Part shown: positions 16,363 to 23,754 of the stretch, in pieces
Layout: each line of letters starts with the position of its first letter
Position numbering within the stretch: position 1 is the first letter of the stretch
NCBI GenBank assembly: GCA_000431235.1
Contig: HF988717.1
Coordinates: 43,973-72,997 of the forward strand
From: Coprobacillus sp. CAG:698
GTDB lineage: Bacteria; Bacillota_I; Bacilli_A; ML615J-28; CAG-698
Reading direction: 5' to 3'
DNA: 29,025 nt
Notes under the pieces: generated by a model
Databases searched by the model: none
Told to the model about the DNA's origin: nothing
What the model saw: the letters and a program-made list of their open reading frames with translations, nothing else
Program-made: the position numbers and the translations under genes

Positions 16363-17760
16363 ATGGGCGTTAAAATAGTTGATACTTGTTTGCGAGATGG
16401 ACATCAATCTTTATTTGCAACTCGTATGAACACTGAAGAAATTTTAAGTGTTCTAAAAGATCTAGATAATGCTGGCTACTATGCTCTAGAAGTTTGGGGC
16501 GGAGCAACTTTTGACGCATGCATTCGTTTCTTGGATGAAGATCCATGGGAGAGACTTAGAAAGATGCGTGCAGTTTGTAAAAATACAAAACTACAAATGT
16601 TATTCAGAGGGCAAAATATTTTAGGTTATAAACACTACTCTGATGATGTTGTTGATATGTTTGTAAAGAAATCATTAGAAAATGGTATTGATATTATTCG
16701 TATTTTTGATGCATTAAATGATATCAGAAATTTAAAGTGTGCTGTTGATAGTACAAAAAAATATGGCGGTCATTGCCAAATAGCATTAAGCTATACAACA
16801 AGTCCTGTTCATACTATTGATTACTATGTGAAACTTGCAAAAGAAGTAGAGGCTATGGGCGCTGATTCTCTATGCATTAAGGATATGGCTGGTGTTCTTT
16901 TACCTCAAGATGCTTATGAATTAATAAGCCGTTTAAAAGAAGAAACAAACTTACCAATTGAATTACATTCACATTGTACAGCTGGTGTTTGTGAAATGAC
17001 TTACAGCAATGCAATTGCTGCTGGTGTAGATATTATTGATACAGCTCTTTCTCCACTTTCTGGTGGTACAAGTCAACCTTCAACTGAATCATTCCAATAT
17101 GTATTTAAAGGAACTGATTTTGATCCTGGACTAAATGTTGATGTATTAAAGAAAGCAGCTGATACACTAACAAAGATTAAAGATAAATATTTAGCAAATG
17201 GATTATTAAACCCTAAAGCACTTACAGTAAACCCTGGAATTTTAAAATACCAAGTTCCTGGTGGAATGCTTTCTAATTTAATGAATCAATTGAAAGCTCA
17301 AGGTGCTATGGATAAATATGATTTAGTTCTTCAAGAGGTTCCTCGTGTTCGTAAAGAATTAGGTTATCCTCCACTAGTTACACCACTTTCTCAAATGGTT
17401 GGTACTCAAGCAGTTATGAATGTTATGACTGGTGAAAGATACAAGATGGTTCCAAAAGAAATAATTGATTATCTAAAAGGTTTGTATGGAAAAGCTCCTG
17501 CAAAAATTGATGAAGAAGTACGTAAAAAAGTATTTAAAGGTGAAGATGTTAAGGTTATTACTCATAGACCTGCAGATGACATTCCACCACAACTTGATAT
17601 GTATCGTGAAAAATACAAAGATATTTGCAAGTGTGATGAAGATGTATTAACTTGTGCATTATTTGAGAATGTTGCCGAAAAATTCTTGACTAAAAAATAT
17701 AGTGTAAAAAAAGAGGAAGAAGTTGAAACTGTAGAAGTCAACTTATTCATTGGTAAATAG
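16363..17760 (+). CDS. oadA: Oxaloacetate decarboxylase alpha subunit (carboxyltransferase)
   Basis: 465 residues, an HMGL-like carboxyltransferase. It moves the carboxyl of oxaloacetate to biotin on the carrier protein, releasing pyruvate. The N-terminal TCLRDGHQSL carries metal ligand D7, the biotin-site lysine is K173 in CIKDMAG, and the zinc ligands are H202 and H204 in LHSHC. It then continues with the conserved C-terminal domain (PGGMLSNLMNQL). It lacks the fused biotin domain of the ~600-residue Klebsiella enzyme; the carrier is encoded two genes on. Start ATG 16363 has a GGAG just upstream. Together with the beta and gamma genes this indicates the Na+ pump rather than pyruvate carboxylase. 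Confidence 0.94.
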   Translation: MGVKIVDTCLRDGHQSLFATRMNTEEILSVLKDLDNAGYYALEVWGGATFDACIRFLDEDPWERLRKMRAVCKNTKLQMLFRGQNILGYKHYSDDVVDMFVKKSLENGIDIIRIFDALNDIRNLKCAVDSTKKYGGHCQIALSYTTSPVHTIDYYVKLAKEVEAMGADSLCIKDMAGVLLPQDAYELISRLKEETNLPIELHSHCTAGVCEMTYSNAIAAGVDIIDTALSPLSGGTSQPSTESFQYVFKGTDFDPGLNVDVLKKAADTLTKIKDKYLANGLLNPKALTVNPGILKYQVPGGMLSNLMNQLKAQGAMDKYDLVLQEVPRVRKELGYPPLVTPLSQMVGTQAVMNVMTGERYKMVPKEIIDYLKGLYGKAPAKIDEEVRKKVFKGEDVKVITHRPADDIPPQLDMYREKYKDICKCDEDVLTCALFENVAEKFLTKKYSVKKEEEVETVEVNLFIGK

Positions 17761-17769
17761 GTGAATTAA

Positions 17770-18111
17770 ATGAAAAATTTATTATTCTTAGCATTATATG
17801 ATGATGACGTTAAAATTGGTGAAGCTCTTTTAATTGCTCTCATCTCAATCATTATTGTGTTTTCTGTTTTGTTGTTAATAATTATAATTATAAATTTATT
17901 ACAAAAATTATTATTTACAAAAAAGGATGTAAAAAATGAAAAGCCTTTAGAAACAAAAAAAGAAAATCAACAAACAAGTGTTAAAAAGACAGGTAAAAAT
18001 ACTGAAATTAAAGATGAAGATATGATGGTTGCTGCCCTAATAGCTACAATCGATTATACAAATGAAACTAAAAAAGACGTTAGACTTGTGTCTATTAAAC
18101 AAATCAGATAG
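17770..18111 (+). CDS. oadG: Oxaloacetate decarboxylase gamma-like subunit
   Basis: 113 residues: a single membrane helix at about 17-45, then a charged Lys/Glu-rich linker and a short C-terminal segment. This is the layout of OadG subunits, which anchor the alpha subunit to the membrane-bound beta subunit. Sequence conservation in this family is low, so the call rests mostly on topology and on the position between oadA and the biotin carrier gene. The ribosome site AGGTGA overlaps the oadA stop. Confidence 0.8.
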   Translation: MKNLLFLALYDDDVKIGEALLIALISIIIVFSVLLLIIIIINLLQKLLFTKKDVKNEKPLETKKENQQTSVKKTGKNTEIKDEDMMVAALIATIDYTNETKKDVRLVSIKQIR

Positions 18112-18122
18112 GAGAATTAAAA

Positions 18123-18479
18123 ATGAAAGTTTATAAAGTTAAAGTCAATGGTAAAGTTTATGAAGTTGAATTAGAAAGTGTTTCTGAAAATGAAGCAAAA
18201 ATCGAAGCTGAAAAAGAAGAAGTAAAAGAAGAAGTTGAAGACAAAGTTTCTGAAGGAACTGGTGAAGAAGTTGTTATCAAAGCTCCTATGCAAGGAACTA
18301 TTCTTAAAGTTTTAGTTGAAGTTGGAACTAAAGTTAAAAAGAATGATCATTTATGTATTCTTGAAGCTATGAAACTTGAAAACGAAATTGTTTCTCCAGT
18401 TGATGGAGTTATCGCAAAAGTTGAAATATCAAAAGGACAAACTGTAAATAACCAAGATTTGATGTTTGTAATTAGGTAG
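18123..18479 (+). CDS. Biotin carboxyl carrier subunit of the decarboxylase
   Basis: 118 residues. The N-terminal beta strand segment (KVNGKVYEVE) is followed by a linker made largely of Glu and Lys (about 21-47) in place of the usual Ala/Pro-rich one. A biotinyl domain covers 48-118. The biotinylated lysine is K84 in EAMKLE; the flanking APMQGTI and SPVDGVI strands form the usual barrel. It carries the carboxyl group from the alpha subunit to the beta subunit. A biotin ligase gene lies in the same cluster. Confidence 0.92.
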   Translation: MKVYKVKVNGKVYEVELESVSENEAKIEAEKEEVKEEVEDKVSEGTGEEVVIKAPMQGTILKVLVEVGTKVKKNDHLCILEAMKLENEIVSPVDGVIAKVEISKGQTVNNQDLMFVIR

Positions 18480-18485
18480 TTTATA

Positions 18486-19898
18486 ATGGAAAAAATTGGT
18501 GATTTATTTATAAACTTTGGTGAACAAAGTGGTATATGGCAATTTTTCCAAGGTGATTGGAGAAATTTCATTATGTTAATTATTGCAGTAGTATTATTAT
18601 ACTTCGCAATATTTAAGGATGTAGAGCCATACCTTTTGATTCCAATTGCATTCGGTATGTTACTTGTTAACCTTCCATTAGGTGAAGTATTTATTAAACC
18701 TTTAAGTGTAGAATATAATTATCAAACATTTGCTGAGTATTTAAATATTAGTGAAGAAAAAGCATTAGATTTATTTAAACAAATTCTTGCAAGTGCTGGT
18801 GATGCTGAATGGGCTAAAGGTTTAACTGCTGATTCAAAAATGACTTTAGAACATATTATTAATTATATATATGGTGTTGAAACTAATGTAAATGGTACAT
18901 TATCCAATGGTACACAATTCATTGATATTCTAACTGAACATCAAAGAACTTTATTAGATACTGCCAAAGAAAATAACTATAGTGGATTACTTGGTACATT
19001 ATACTTTGGTGTTAAATCTGGAATTTATCCATGCTTAATTTTCTTAGGCATTGGTGCTACTACAGATTTCGGACCATTAATTGCTAATCCAAAGAGTATG
19101 TTATTAGGAGCTGCTGCTCAATTCGGTATCTTTGTTACATTCATTGGTGCTATTCTTTTAGGATTTACTGGATCTGAAGCTTCAGCAATCGGAATTATCG
19201 GTGGTGCAGATGGACCTACTGCTATACTAGTTACTACAAAACTTGCTCCACATTTACTTCCTGCAATATCAATTGCTGCATATTCTTATATGGCCTTAGT
19301 ACCAGTTATTCAACCTCCTATTATTAGAATGCTTACTACTAAGAAAGAACGTCGTATTAAGATGGAACAATTAAGAGAAGTTTCTAAAACTGAAAGAATT
19401 ATCTTCCCAATTTTAGTAACATTAGTTGTTGTATTACTTATCCCTTCATGTGCTCCATTAGTTGGTATGTTAATGCTAGGTAACTTAATTAAAGAATCAG
19501 GAGTTGTACCAAACTTAGTACAAGCTGCTGGAAATGGTATTTTATACATCGTTACTATTTTATTAGGAACATGTGTAGGTGCTACTGCAGTTGGTTCAAC
19601 ATTCTTATCACTTAGCACAATTTATATTATTGTTTTAGGTATCGTTGCATTCTCATTTGCAACTGCTGGTGGTGTATTATTTGGTAAAGTAATGTGTGCT
19701 GCTACACATGGTAAGGTTAACCCAATGATTGGTGCCGCTGGTGTTTCAGCTGTTCCTATGGCTGCACGTGTTGTTCAAAAAGAAGGTCAAAGAGAAGATC
19801 CAACAAACTTCTTATTAATGCATGCAATGGGACCAAATGTTGCTGGTGTTATTGGTTCAGCAATCGCTGCAGGTATCTTACTAGCACTATTCTTATAA
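18486..19898 (+). CDS. oadB: Oxaloacetate decarboxylase beta subunit (Na+ pump)
   Basis: A 470-residue polytopic membrane protein that decarboxylates carboxybiotin and exports Na+. Family segments are plain: ATTDFGPLIANPKSMLLGAAAQ, then IGIIGGADGPTAI with the essential aspartate, AAYSYMALVPVIQPPI, and the C-terminal APMAARV-type helix. Residues about 70-165 form a polar insertion before the core, somewhat longer than in Klebsiella OadB, which also carries one. It starts 6 bases after the carrier gene and is closed by a strong terminator. Confidence 0.94.
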   Translation: MEKIGDLFINFGEQSGIWQFFQGDWRNFIMLIIAVVLLYFAIFKDVEPYLLIPIAFGMLLVNLPLGEVFIKPLSVEYNYQTFAEYLNISEEKALDLFKQILASAGDAEWAKGLTADSKMTLEHIINYIYGVETNVNGTLSNGTQFIDILTEHQRTLLDTAKENNYSGLLGTLYFGVKSGIYPCLIFLGIGATTDFGPLIANPKSMLLGAAAQFGIFVTFIGAILLGFTGSEASAIGIIGGADGPTAILVTTKLAPHLLPAISIAAYSYMALVPVIQPPIIRMLTTKKERRIKMEQLREVSKTERIIFPILVTLVVVLLIPSCAPLVGMLMLGNLIKESGVVPNLVQAAGNGILYIVTILLGTCVGATAVGSTFLSLSTIYIIVLGIVAFSFATAGGVLFGKVMCAATHGKVNPMIGAAGVSAVPMAARVVQKEGQREDPTNFLLMHAMGPNVAGVIGSAIAAGILLALFL

Positions 19899-19910
19899 AA
19901 TTAAAATTTA

Positions 19911-19938
19911 AACTGTTGGCTTATGTCAACAGTTTTTG
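19911..19938 (+). terminator. Terminator after oadB
   Basis: AACTGTTG and CAACAGTT form a perfect 8-bp stem with an 8-base loop and a T run. The next gene begins 18 bases on without a clear promoter, so this may be a partial stop that lowers birA expression relative to oad. Confidence 0.85.
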
Positions 19939-19955
19939 TAATATGGTGATTAATT

Positions 19956-20666
19956 ATGAAAAATATATTCTTTGATACTATTCCCTCAACAAATCTATAC
20001 TTGAAAGAAAATTACGAAACACTTGAAAATATGACTGTAATATGCGCTAGGCATCAAACAGAAGGTCGAGGACGAAATAATCGTAAATGGGTAGATGGAA
20101 ATGATTTGTTATTTTCAATTCTTATAAAAAATGATTTAGAATTAGCAACTAATTATAGTCTATTAATTGCCTATTCAATAAGAAAAGTTTTAAGTAAACA
20201 TTTAAATGATGTGACTATTAAATGGCCTAATGATATAATGGTTCATGATTATAAAGTCTGTGGAATACTATTAGAGGCAGTAACAAAAAATAAAATAGAG
20301 TGTGTAATAATTGGTGTTGGTATAAATACTAATACAGAAAGCTTTTCTGAAGAACTAAAAGTAAAAGCAAATAGTTTAAAAAATCTTTTAGATACAGAAA
20401 TTGATAATCAAAAACTACTTTTAGAAATTGAAGAAGAATTTGAAAAAGATTTAGAATTACTCTCTACAAATATTTATATTAAGGAAATTAATAAATATTT
20501 TTATTTGCAGGATAAACCCGTAGAATTTGCATATGAAGGTAAAGAGCAAAAAGGAATAGTTTTAAAAATGAATAATGATGGAAGTATAGCTATAAAAACG
20601 GAAAAAGAAATAATTAATATTAATTATGGAGAAGTATCATTATCAAAATCATATAAGGTGAAATAA
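19956..20666 (+). CDS. birA: Biotin-[carboxylase] ligase
   Basis: A 236-residue biotin-protein ligase that makes biotinyl-AMP and attaches biotin to the carrier lysine. The biotinyl-AMP loop is GRGRNNRKW (37-45), KWPNDI is at 89-94, the catalytic-lysine region follows (KVCGILLEA), and GVGINTN comes next. There is no N-terminal DNA-binding domain, so unlike E. coli BirA it cannot repress biotin genes itself. It lies between the decarboxylase genes and an organic-acid-type carrier, which suggests the carrier subunit is its main client here. Confidence 0.93.
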   Translation: MKNIFFDTIPSTNLYLKENYETLENMTVICARHQTEGRGRNNRKWVDGNDLLFSILIKNDLELATNYSLLIAYSIRKVLSKHLNDVTIKWPNDIMVHDYKVCGILLEAVTKNKIECVIIGVGINTNTESFSEELKVKANSLKNLLDTEIDNQKLLLEIEEEFEKDLELLSTNIYIKEINKYFYLQDKPVEFAYEGKEQKGIVLKMNNDGSIAIKTEKEIININYGEVSLSKSYKVK

Positions 20667-21692
20667 ATGAAAATATTTGAAATACTTACTAATCAAGATT
20701 TTATTGCAGCTATCATTACAGTAATAATTTTTATTATTCTCGGATATATATTTGAAAAAAAGAAAGTAATAGATAGTTTAGATAAGACAATTACATTCTT
20801 AGTTTTAAATATAGGTGTTCCTGCTTTAGTTTTTAAATCGTTTATGTGTGATTTTGATATAGAATCATTAAAAACAAACTTTATTGTATTACTCTTATCT
20901 TTAATAGGATATATATTGCTAATAGTAATTGGTAATTTAATATTTATAAAAAAAGAAAAACAGACAAGAAAGGTATATGCTATTATAATAGCTCTAAGCC
21001 AGGTATCACTTTTTTCACTTCCAATAGTAAATGCAATTTACAAAACAAATGAAGCTTTAATTCCAATTAACATTTTATCGATAATGTTTAGAATATTCTT
21101 GTATGGTTATAGTTATGCAGTCTTTTCATCCATTTCAGGAGAAGAAGTAGACGTGAAGAGCCGTGTCAAAAAGGTTTTTATAAACCCAATAGTTATATCA
21201 ATGCTTATAGGTATTTTTGTATGGATTACTCAAGATATAGCACCTAAAGTAAATATTGATGGAGAAAAAATAAGTGTTTTAAGAGTTGATAAAGTACTAT
21301 CACCATTATATGCAGTAATCAAATATGCTAGTAACATAACAACACCTTTATCAATGATGCTAATAGGAATATCTATTGGTAAATATAATTTGAAAGATGC
21401 CATTTCTAGTAAGTTATCTTGGCTTTTAGCTGTATTGAGATCAATCGGTGGACCACTTATTATGTTTATATTAATAGTTATCACAAAAGAAGTATTTAAT
21501 GTTAATTTAAGTACATATCAAATGGCAGGTTTACTGTTTGCATTTGCTGCCCCAGTTTCTGCTGTTGTTAACACATATGCAATCAAATTTCAAAAAGAAG
21601 AGTTTATATCCTCTTCAGCATGTTTTATATCAAGTATACTAAGTATAATTATATTTCCAATAATTTATTTAATTATAAGTATTTATGCATAA
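20667..21692 (+). CDS. AEC-family transporter
   Basis: 341 residues with about ten membrane segments in two halves, of the auxin efflux carrier (AEC) family. The N-terminal half has the conserved LNIGVPALVFKSF segment, the second half the segment FAAPVSAVVNTYA. Characterised bacterial members such as MleP move malate or other organic acids. The start abuts the birA stop directly. Location after the oxaloacetate decarboxylase genes suggests import of a C4-dicarboxylate feeding oxaloacetate, or export of the product; this is inference. Confidence 0.87.
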   Translation: MKIFEILTNQDFIAAIITVIIFIILGYIFEKKKVIDSLDKTITFLVLNIGVPALVFKSFMCDFDIESLKTNFIVLLLSLIGYILLIVIGNLIFIKKEKQTRKVYAIIIALSQVSLFSLPIVNAIYKTNEALIPINILSIMFRIFLYGYSYAVFSSISGEEVDVKSRVKKVFINPIVISMLIGIFVWITQDIAPKVNIDGEKISVLRVDKVLSPLYAVIKYASNITTPLSMMLIGISIGKYNLKDAISSKLSWLLAVLRSIGGPLIMFILIVITKEVFNVNLSTYQMAGLLFAFAAPVSAVVNTYAIKFQKEEFISSSACFISSILSIIIFPIIYLIISIYA

Positions 21693-21718
21693 AAGTCATC
21701 AGTTAACTGATGACTTTT
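21691..21718. terminator. Bidirectional terminator between AEC carrier and XRE regulator
   Basis: A perfect 28-base palindrome with A-run and T-run ends serves both convergent genes. It overlaps the stop codons of both, so the two transcripts end on the same element. Confidence 0.92.
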
Positions 21719-21912
21719 ACTTGAAATAGATCATTTAATGTACAATCTAACGCTTTTGCGAGAGGTACACAATAGGAAACGTTAGGCAATGAAGTATTAG
21801 TTTCCCATTTAGAAACTGATTGATGAGAAATATTTAGTTCATTAGCTAGCTCTTCCTGAGTGTATCCTTTTTTTAAACGTAGATATTTTAGGTTTTCACC
21901 AAAACTAATCAA
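21703..21912 (-). CDS. XRE-family helix-turn-helix regulator
   Basis: A 69-residue single-domain Cro/C1-type regulator: QEELANELNISHQSVSKWE is the helix-turn-helix (about 20-38), and the C-terminal LAKALDCTLNDLF is the usual closing helix. The only usable start is TTG at 21912; the frame is closed by TGA just upstream. That TTG overlaps the TGA stop of a 16-codon ORF with an ideal ribosome site, and its own ribosome site (AAAGGG) is weak, so translation probably depends on coupling. Upstream lies an attenuator-like leader. With no effector domain, the expression control itself may be the sensor. Its targets are unknown. Confidence 0.85.
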   Translation of the reverse strand: MISFGENLKYLRLKKGYTQEELANELNISHQSVSKWETNTSLPNVSYCVPLAKALDCTLNDLFQVKVIS

Positions 21913-21959
21913 TTTTCAATAACCCTTTCTGAATAGATTTTTTTGTTTTTAATTAACAT
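21909..21959 (-). CDS. 16-codon ORF coupled to the XRE regulator
   Basis: It encodes MLIKNKKIYSERVIEN. The ATG has a GGAGG (21969-21973) at ideal 9-base spacing, the best ribosome site in the neighbourhood. Its TGA shares bases with the TTG start of the XRE gene (TTGA). The peptide has no recognisable motif; its job may just be to deliver ribosomes to the XRE start. A real but purely regulatory ORF is the likeliest reading. Confidence 0.6.
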   Translation of the reverse strand: MLIKNKKIYSERVIEN

Positions 21960-21983
21960 ATTATCAATCCTCCTTTCGGGCAC

Positions 21984-22013
21984 AAAAAAGCACCTCTAGA
22001 AAACTAGAAGTGC
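21984..22013 (-). terminator. Terminator/attenuator upstream of the XRE regulator
   Basis: Read on the minus strand: GCACTTCTAG, loop TTTT, CTAGAGGTGC, then six T residues. This is a 10-bp stem with one G-T pair. It lies between the promoter at 22134-22162 and the XRE gene. Its 5' arm can also pair with leader bases 22057-22064, so an alternative antiterminator fold exists. Confidence 0.85.
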
Positions 22014-22026
22014 AAATTTACGTAAA

Positions 22027-22086
22027 TTAAATTACATAAAAATGGTGCCATAAATTACTTCTAATTTTCTTAAACAAAATATTCAT
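22027..22086 (-). CDS. 19-codon leader peptide ORF before the attenuator
   Basis: It encodes MNILFKKIRSNLWHHFYVI. An AAAGGTGG ribosome site lies upstream of the ATG, which is about 41 bases from the predicted transcript start. The stop is 13 bases before the terminator stem. Codons 8-10 contain TTAGAAGT, complementary to the 5' arm of the terminator. Codons 13-15 are Trp-His-His, and codons 7-9 (Lys-Ile-Arg) fit the basic-X-basic pattern linked to macrolide arrest. Short, well-initiated and placed before a terminator, it has the form of a regulatory leader peptide. Confidence 0.65.
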   Translation of the reverse strand: MNILFKKIRSNLWHHFYVI

Positions 22087-22133
22087 AATTAAACACCACC
22101 TTTCTATAACAAATTTGAGTTGCTTATACTAAT

Positions 22134-22162
22134 ATTATACTATACTTTATTTAAAAAGTAAA
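22134..22162 (-). promoter_or_regulatory. Promoter of the leader/XRE transcript
   Basis: On the minus strand, TTTACT (22162-22157), a 17-bp spacer and a perfect TATAAT (22139-22134). It lies between the tetR stop and the leader ORF. Confidence 0.78.
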
Positions 22163-22169
22163 TAACCAT

Positions 22170-22685
22170 TTAGTTGCAAAGAATACGACTTATGTCAATA
22201 ACCATCTCTTCAACAGATTTTTGATAGTCAGAAATAACCCATTCATAAGAAGTATTTATAAATCCCCAGAAAACAAAGTGTAAGAAGAATGTATCATTAT
22301 ATTTAGTATGCATAGAAACAAACGTTGAAAAAATCTTAAAAAGTGATAGCTGAGCATTACTTTTGTAGTAGTCACGAGCTACGAAAATAAATTCGTGTTT
22401 ATGACTATGTATGAACGTGTAAAGATGTTTTAATCCATCATTAAGCGTTAATGACATGAATTTATCATCGAATGACTCACTGATTTTATTTGTAACCATT
22501 GTTTCGATTTCTTTATACAAATCATTTTTATCTAAATAATGTTCATAAAAAGTAGAACGATTAATATTAGCTTCATTACATATCTCATTAATTGTAATTT
22601 CATCAATAGTTTTATTCATCATACAATTAATAAAAGATGATTCAATTTTGTTCCTTGAGTTTATAATTCTTTTGTCTTCTTTCAT
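22170..22685 (-). CDS. TetR/AcrR-family regulator
   Basis: 171 residues. The N-terminal DNA-binding domain contains the helix-turn-helix ITINEICNEANINRSTFYEHYLDKNDLY (roughly 31-58). The C-terminal helical domain, which would bind the ligand, ends in a hydrophobic helix (FWGFINTSYEWVISD) of the type seen in the DhaS-like branch. The start is ATG 22685. A 16-bp palindrome overlaps its promoter, suggesting autoregulation. No transporter lies next to it, so its other targets are not evident. Confidence 0.9.
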   Translation of the reverse strand: MKEDKRIINSRNKIESSFINCMMNKTIDEITINEICNEANINRSTFYEHYLDKNDLYKEIETMVTNKISESFDDKFMSLTLNDGLKHLYTFIHSHKHEFIFVARDYYKSNAQLSLFKIFSTFVSMHTKYNDTFFLHFVFWGFINTSYEWVISDYQKSVEEMVIDISRILCN

Positions 22686-22711
22686 AATGGCCTCAATAAT
22701 AATAGTATAGC

Positions 22712-22727
22712 AATATTATATAATATT
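22712..22727. promoter_or_regulatory. Palindrome overlapping the tetR promoter
   Basis: AATATTATATAATATT is a perfect 16-bp palindrome covering the tetR -10 box, a natural site for the TetR dimer. Two copies of ATAGCAA flank it (22707-22713 and 22737-22743). The region is nearly all A/T, so chance symmetry is possible. Confidence 0.5.
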
Positions 22728-22743
22728 TTAATTATAATAGCAA
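22715..22743 (-). promoter_or_regulatory. Promoter of the tetR gene
   Basis: On the minus strand, TTGCTA (22743-22738), a 17-bp spacer and TATAAT (22720-22715). Confidence 0.7.
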
Positions 22744-22755
22744 CAATTAAATTAT

Positions 22756-23151
22756 CTACAAATCAAATTTATTTTCTTCTTTGAAAATCATTGATTTGAA
22801 CTTATCAATAACGTCAGGAGCACTATCGATAATTTTTTCGTACAAATGTACTGAATCATCTAAGTGTAAAATTCTAGTGCCAGATCCATCAATTACTAGA
22901 AAAGCTACAGGTACGATATTTACACTTCCTCCTGTTGCACCACCAAATGGATATTGATTATTATCTTTAATTGATTCTATTTTCTGATCTAATCCACCAG
23001 TGAGAAAAGAGCACTTAACTCTTGATATAGGAATAACTGACACCTCATCATTTAGTTTACATATCTTTCCTACAACAGTATTGACATCAATCATTTCTTT
23101 AATACTATCCATTGAAATTTTAAATAAATCACTTATTGGATGTTCCAACAT
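22756..23151 (-). CDS. gerW: GerW-family (YtfJ) sporulation protein
   Basis: 131 residues. The family pattern is clear: EHPISDLFKISMDSIKEMIDVNTVVG, then VIPISRVKCSF, a glycine-rich FGGATGGSVNIVPVAFLVI, and a C-terminal helix. In Bacillus subtilis GerW is a spore protein needed for proper germination; homologues also occur in species not known to sporulate. ATG 23151 has AAGGAAG at good distance; the in-frame GTG at 23160 is too close to that site. The start lies inside the DUF2953 gene, as in the ytfI-ytfJ pair. Confidence 0.9.
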   Translation of the reverse strand: MLEHPISDLFKISMDSIKEMIDVNTVVGKICKLNDEVSVIPISRVKCSFLTGGLDQKIESIKDNNQYPFGGATGGSVNIVPVAFLVIDGSGTRILHLDDSVHLYEKIIDSAPDVIDKFKSMIFKEENKFDL

Positions 23152-23677
23152 TAATAACACTTCCTTTTCTCTTATTTTTGATTATGTCCTTTACACTAAT
23201 AATATATGCTAATATGAAATAAATGCTCCTAATAAAGAATACAAATTCAAATTCAATTGTTGTCTTAGCATTTTCTTTAAATGATACATTATAATACTCG
23301 TTATCAAGTCTCAAAAAATGATAGCTAAGAAAATTCCTTAAAGCGTATATACTGTTCCAGCACGCAACGGAAATATATATGTTACTAGAAGTATAACATA
23401 AAGTTGATTTACGCATAACTATCATTCCTATTAGTTCTTTTAAAAGTTTTTTGTAGATTTTTAAATTCTTTATATTATTTAGGATAACAGTTAGAGAAGG
23501 TTTTGAATTATCTTGGTAAAGTTTTTTAAAGAACTCATCTAAATCAAAACGAATATTAAATATCTTTACAAAATAAAGATTGATATCATTCTTTTTGTCA
23601 TTTCTTATTATTTGCACTTTAATAGGCATAAATAATATAATTAGTAAAACTGTAATTATAATTAGTAATGTAATCAT
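23129..23677 (-). CDS. DUF2953 membrane-anchored protein (YtfI-like)
   Basis: 182 residues from ATG 23677 (an in-frame TTG at 23695 is the alternative). An N-terminal membrane helix (ITLLIIITVLLIILFMP) leads into the family's typical strand KVQIIRNDKKNDINLYFVKIFNIRF; a second hydrophobic segment lies near the end (FIRSIYFILAYIIS). YtfI-type proteins precede gerW in many spore formers and are tied to sporulation by genomic context. It overlaps gerW by 23 bases. A TATAAT lies at 23703-23698 on this strand, but its -35 is weak. Confidence 0.82.
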   Translation of the reverse strand: MITLLIIITVLLIILFMPIKVQIIRNDKKNDINLYFVKIFNIRFDLDEFFKKLYQDNSKPSLTVILNNIKNLKIYKKLLKELIGMIVMRKSTLCYTSSNIYISVACWNSIYALRNFLSYHFLRLDNEYYNVSFKENAKTTIEFEFVFFIRSIYFILAYIISVKDIIKNKRKGSVINVGTSNK

Positions 23678-23709
23678 ATTTATATTATTTCCCAAATATT
23701 ATAATTTAT

Positions 23710-23738
23710 TTGTCATTATTAAATAATTATGTTATAAT
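23710..23738 (+). promoter_or_regulatory. Promoter of yidD
   Basis: TTGTCA (23710-23715), a 17-bp spacer and TATAAT (23733-23738), with the start codon 16 bases after the -10 box. It shares its AT-rich segment with the divergent DUF2953/gerW genes. Confidence 0.75.
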
Positions 23739-23754
23739 ATTTGATGGTGAAATT

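Noticed and set aside
18693..18980. Polar insertion (about residues 70-165) in OadB as a novel domain
   Set aside because: Klebsiella OadB also has a variable insertion at this place between the N-terminal helices and the core; it is a length variant, not a new domain.
21909..21959. Programmed frameshift joining the 16-codon ORF to the XRE frame
   Set aside because: The A-run there is preceded by C and does not form a proper -1 slippery heptamer, and the XRE frame meets a TGA just upstream of its TTG; stop-start coupling is simpler.
21960..22090. Riboswitch or T-box before the XRE gene
   Set aside because: The leader is short, has no conserved T-box or riboswitch core, and is explained by a leader ORF with alternative hairpins.
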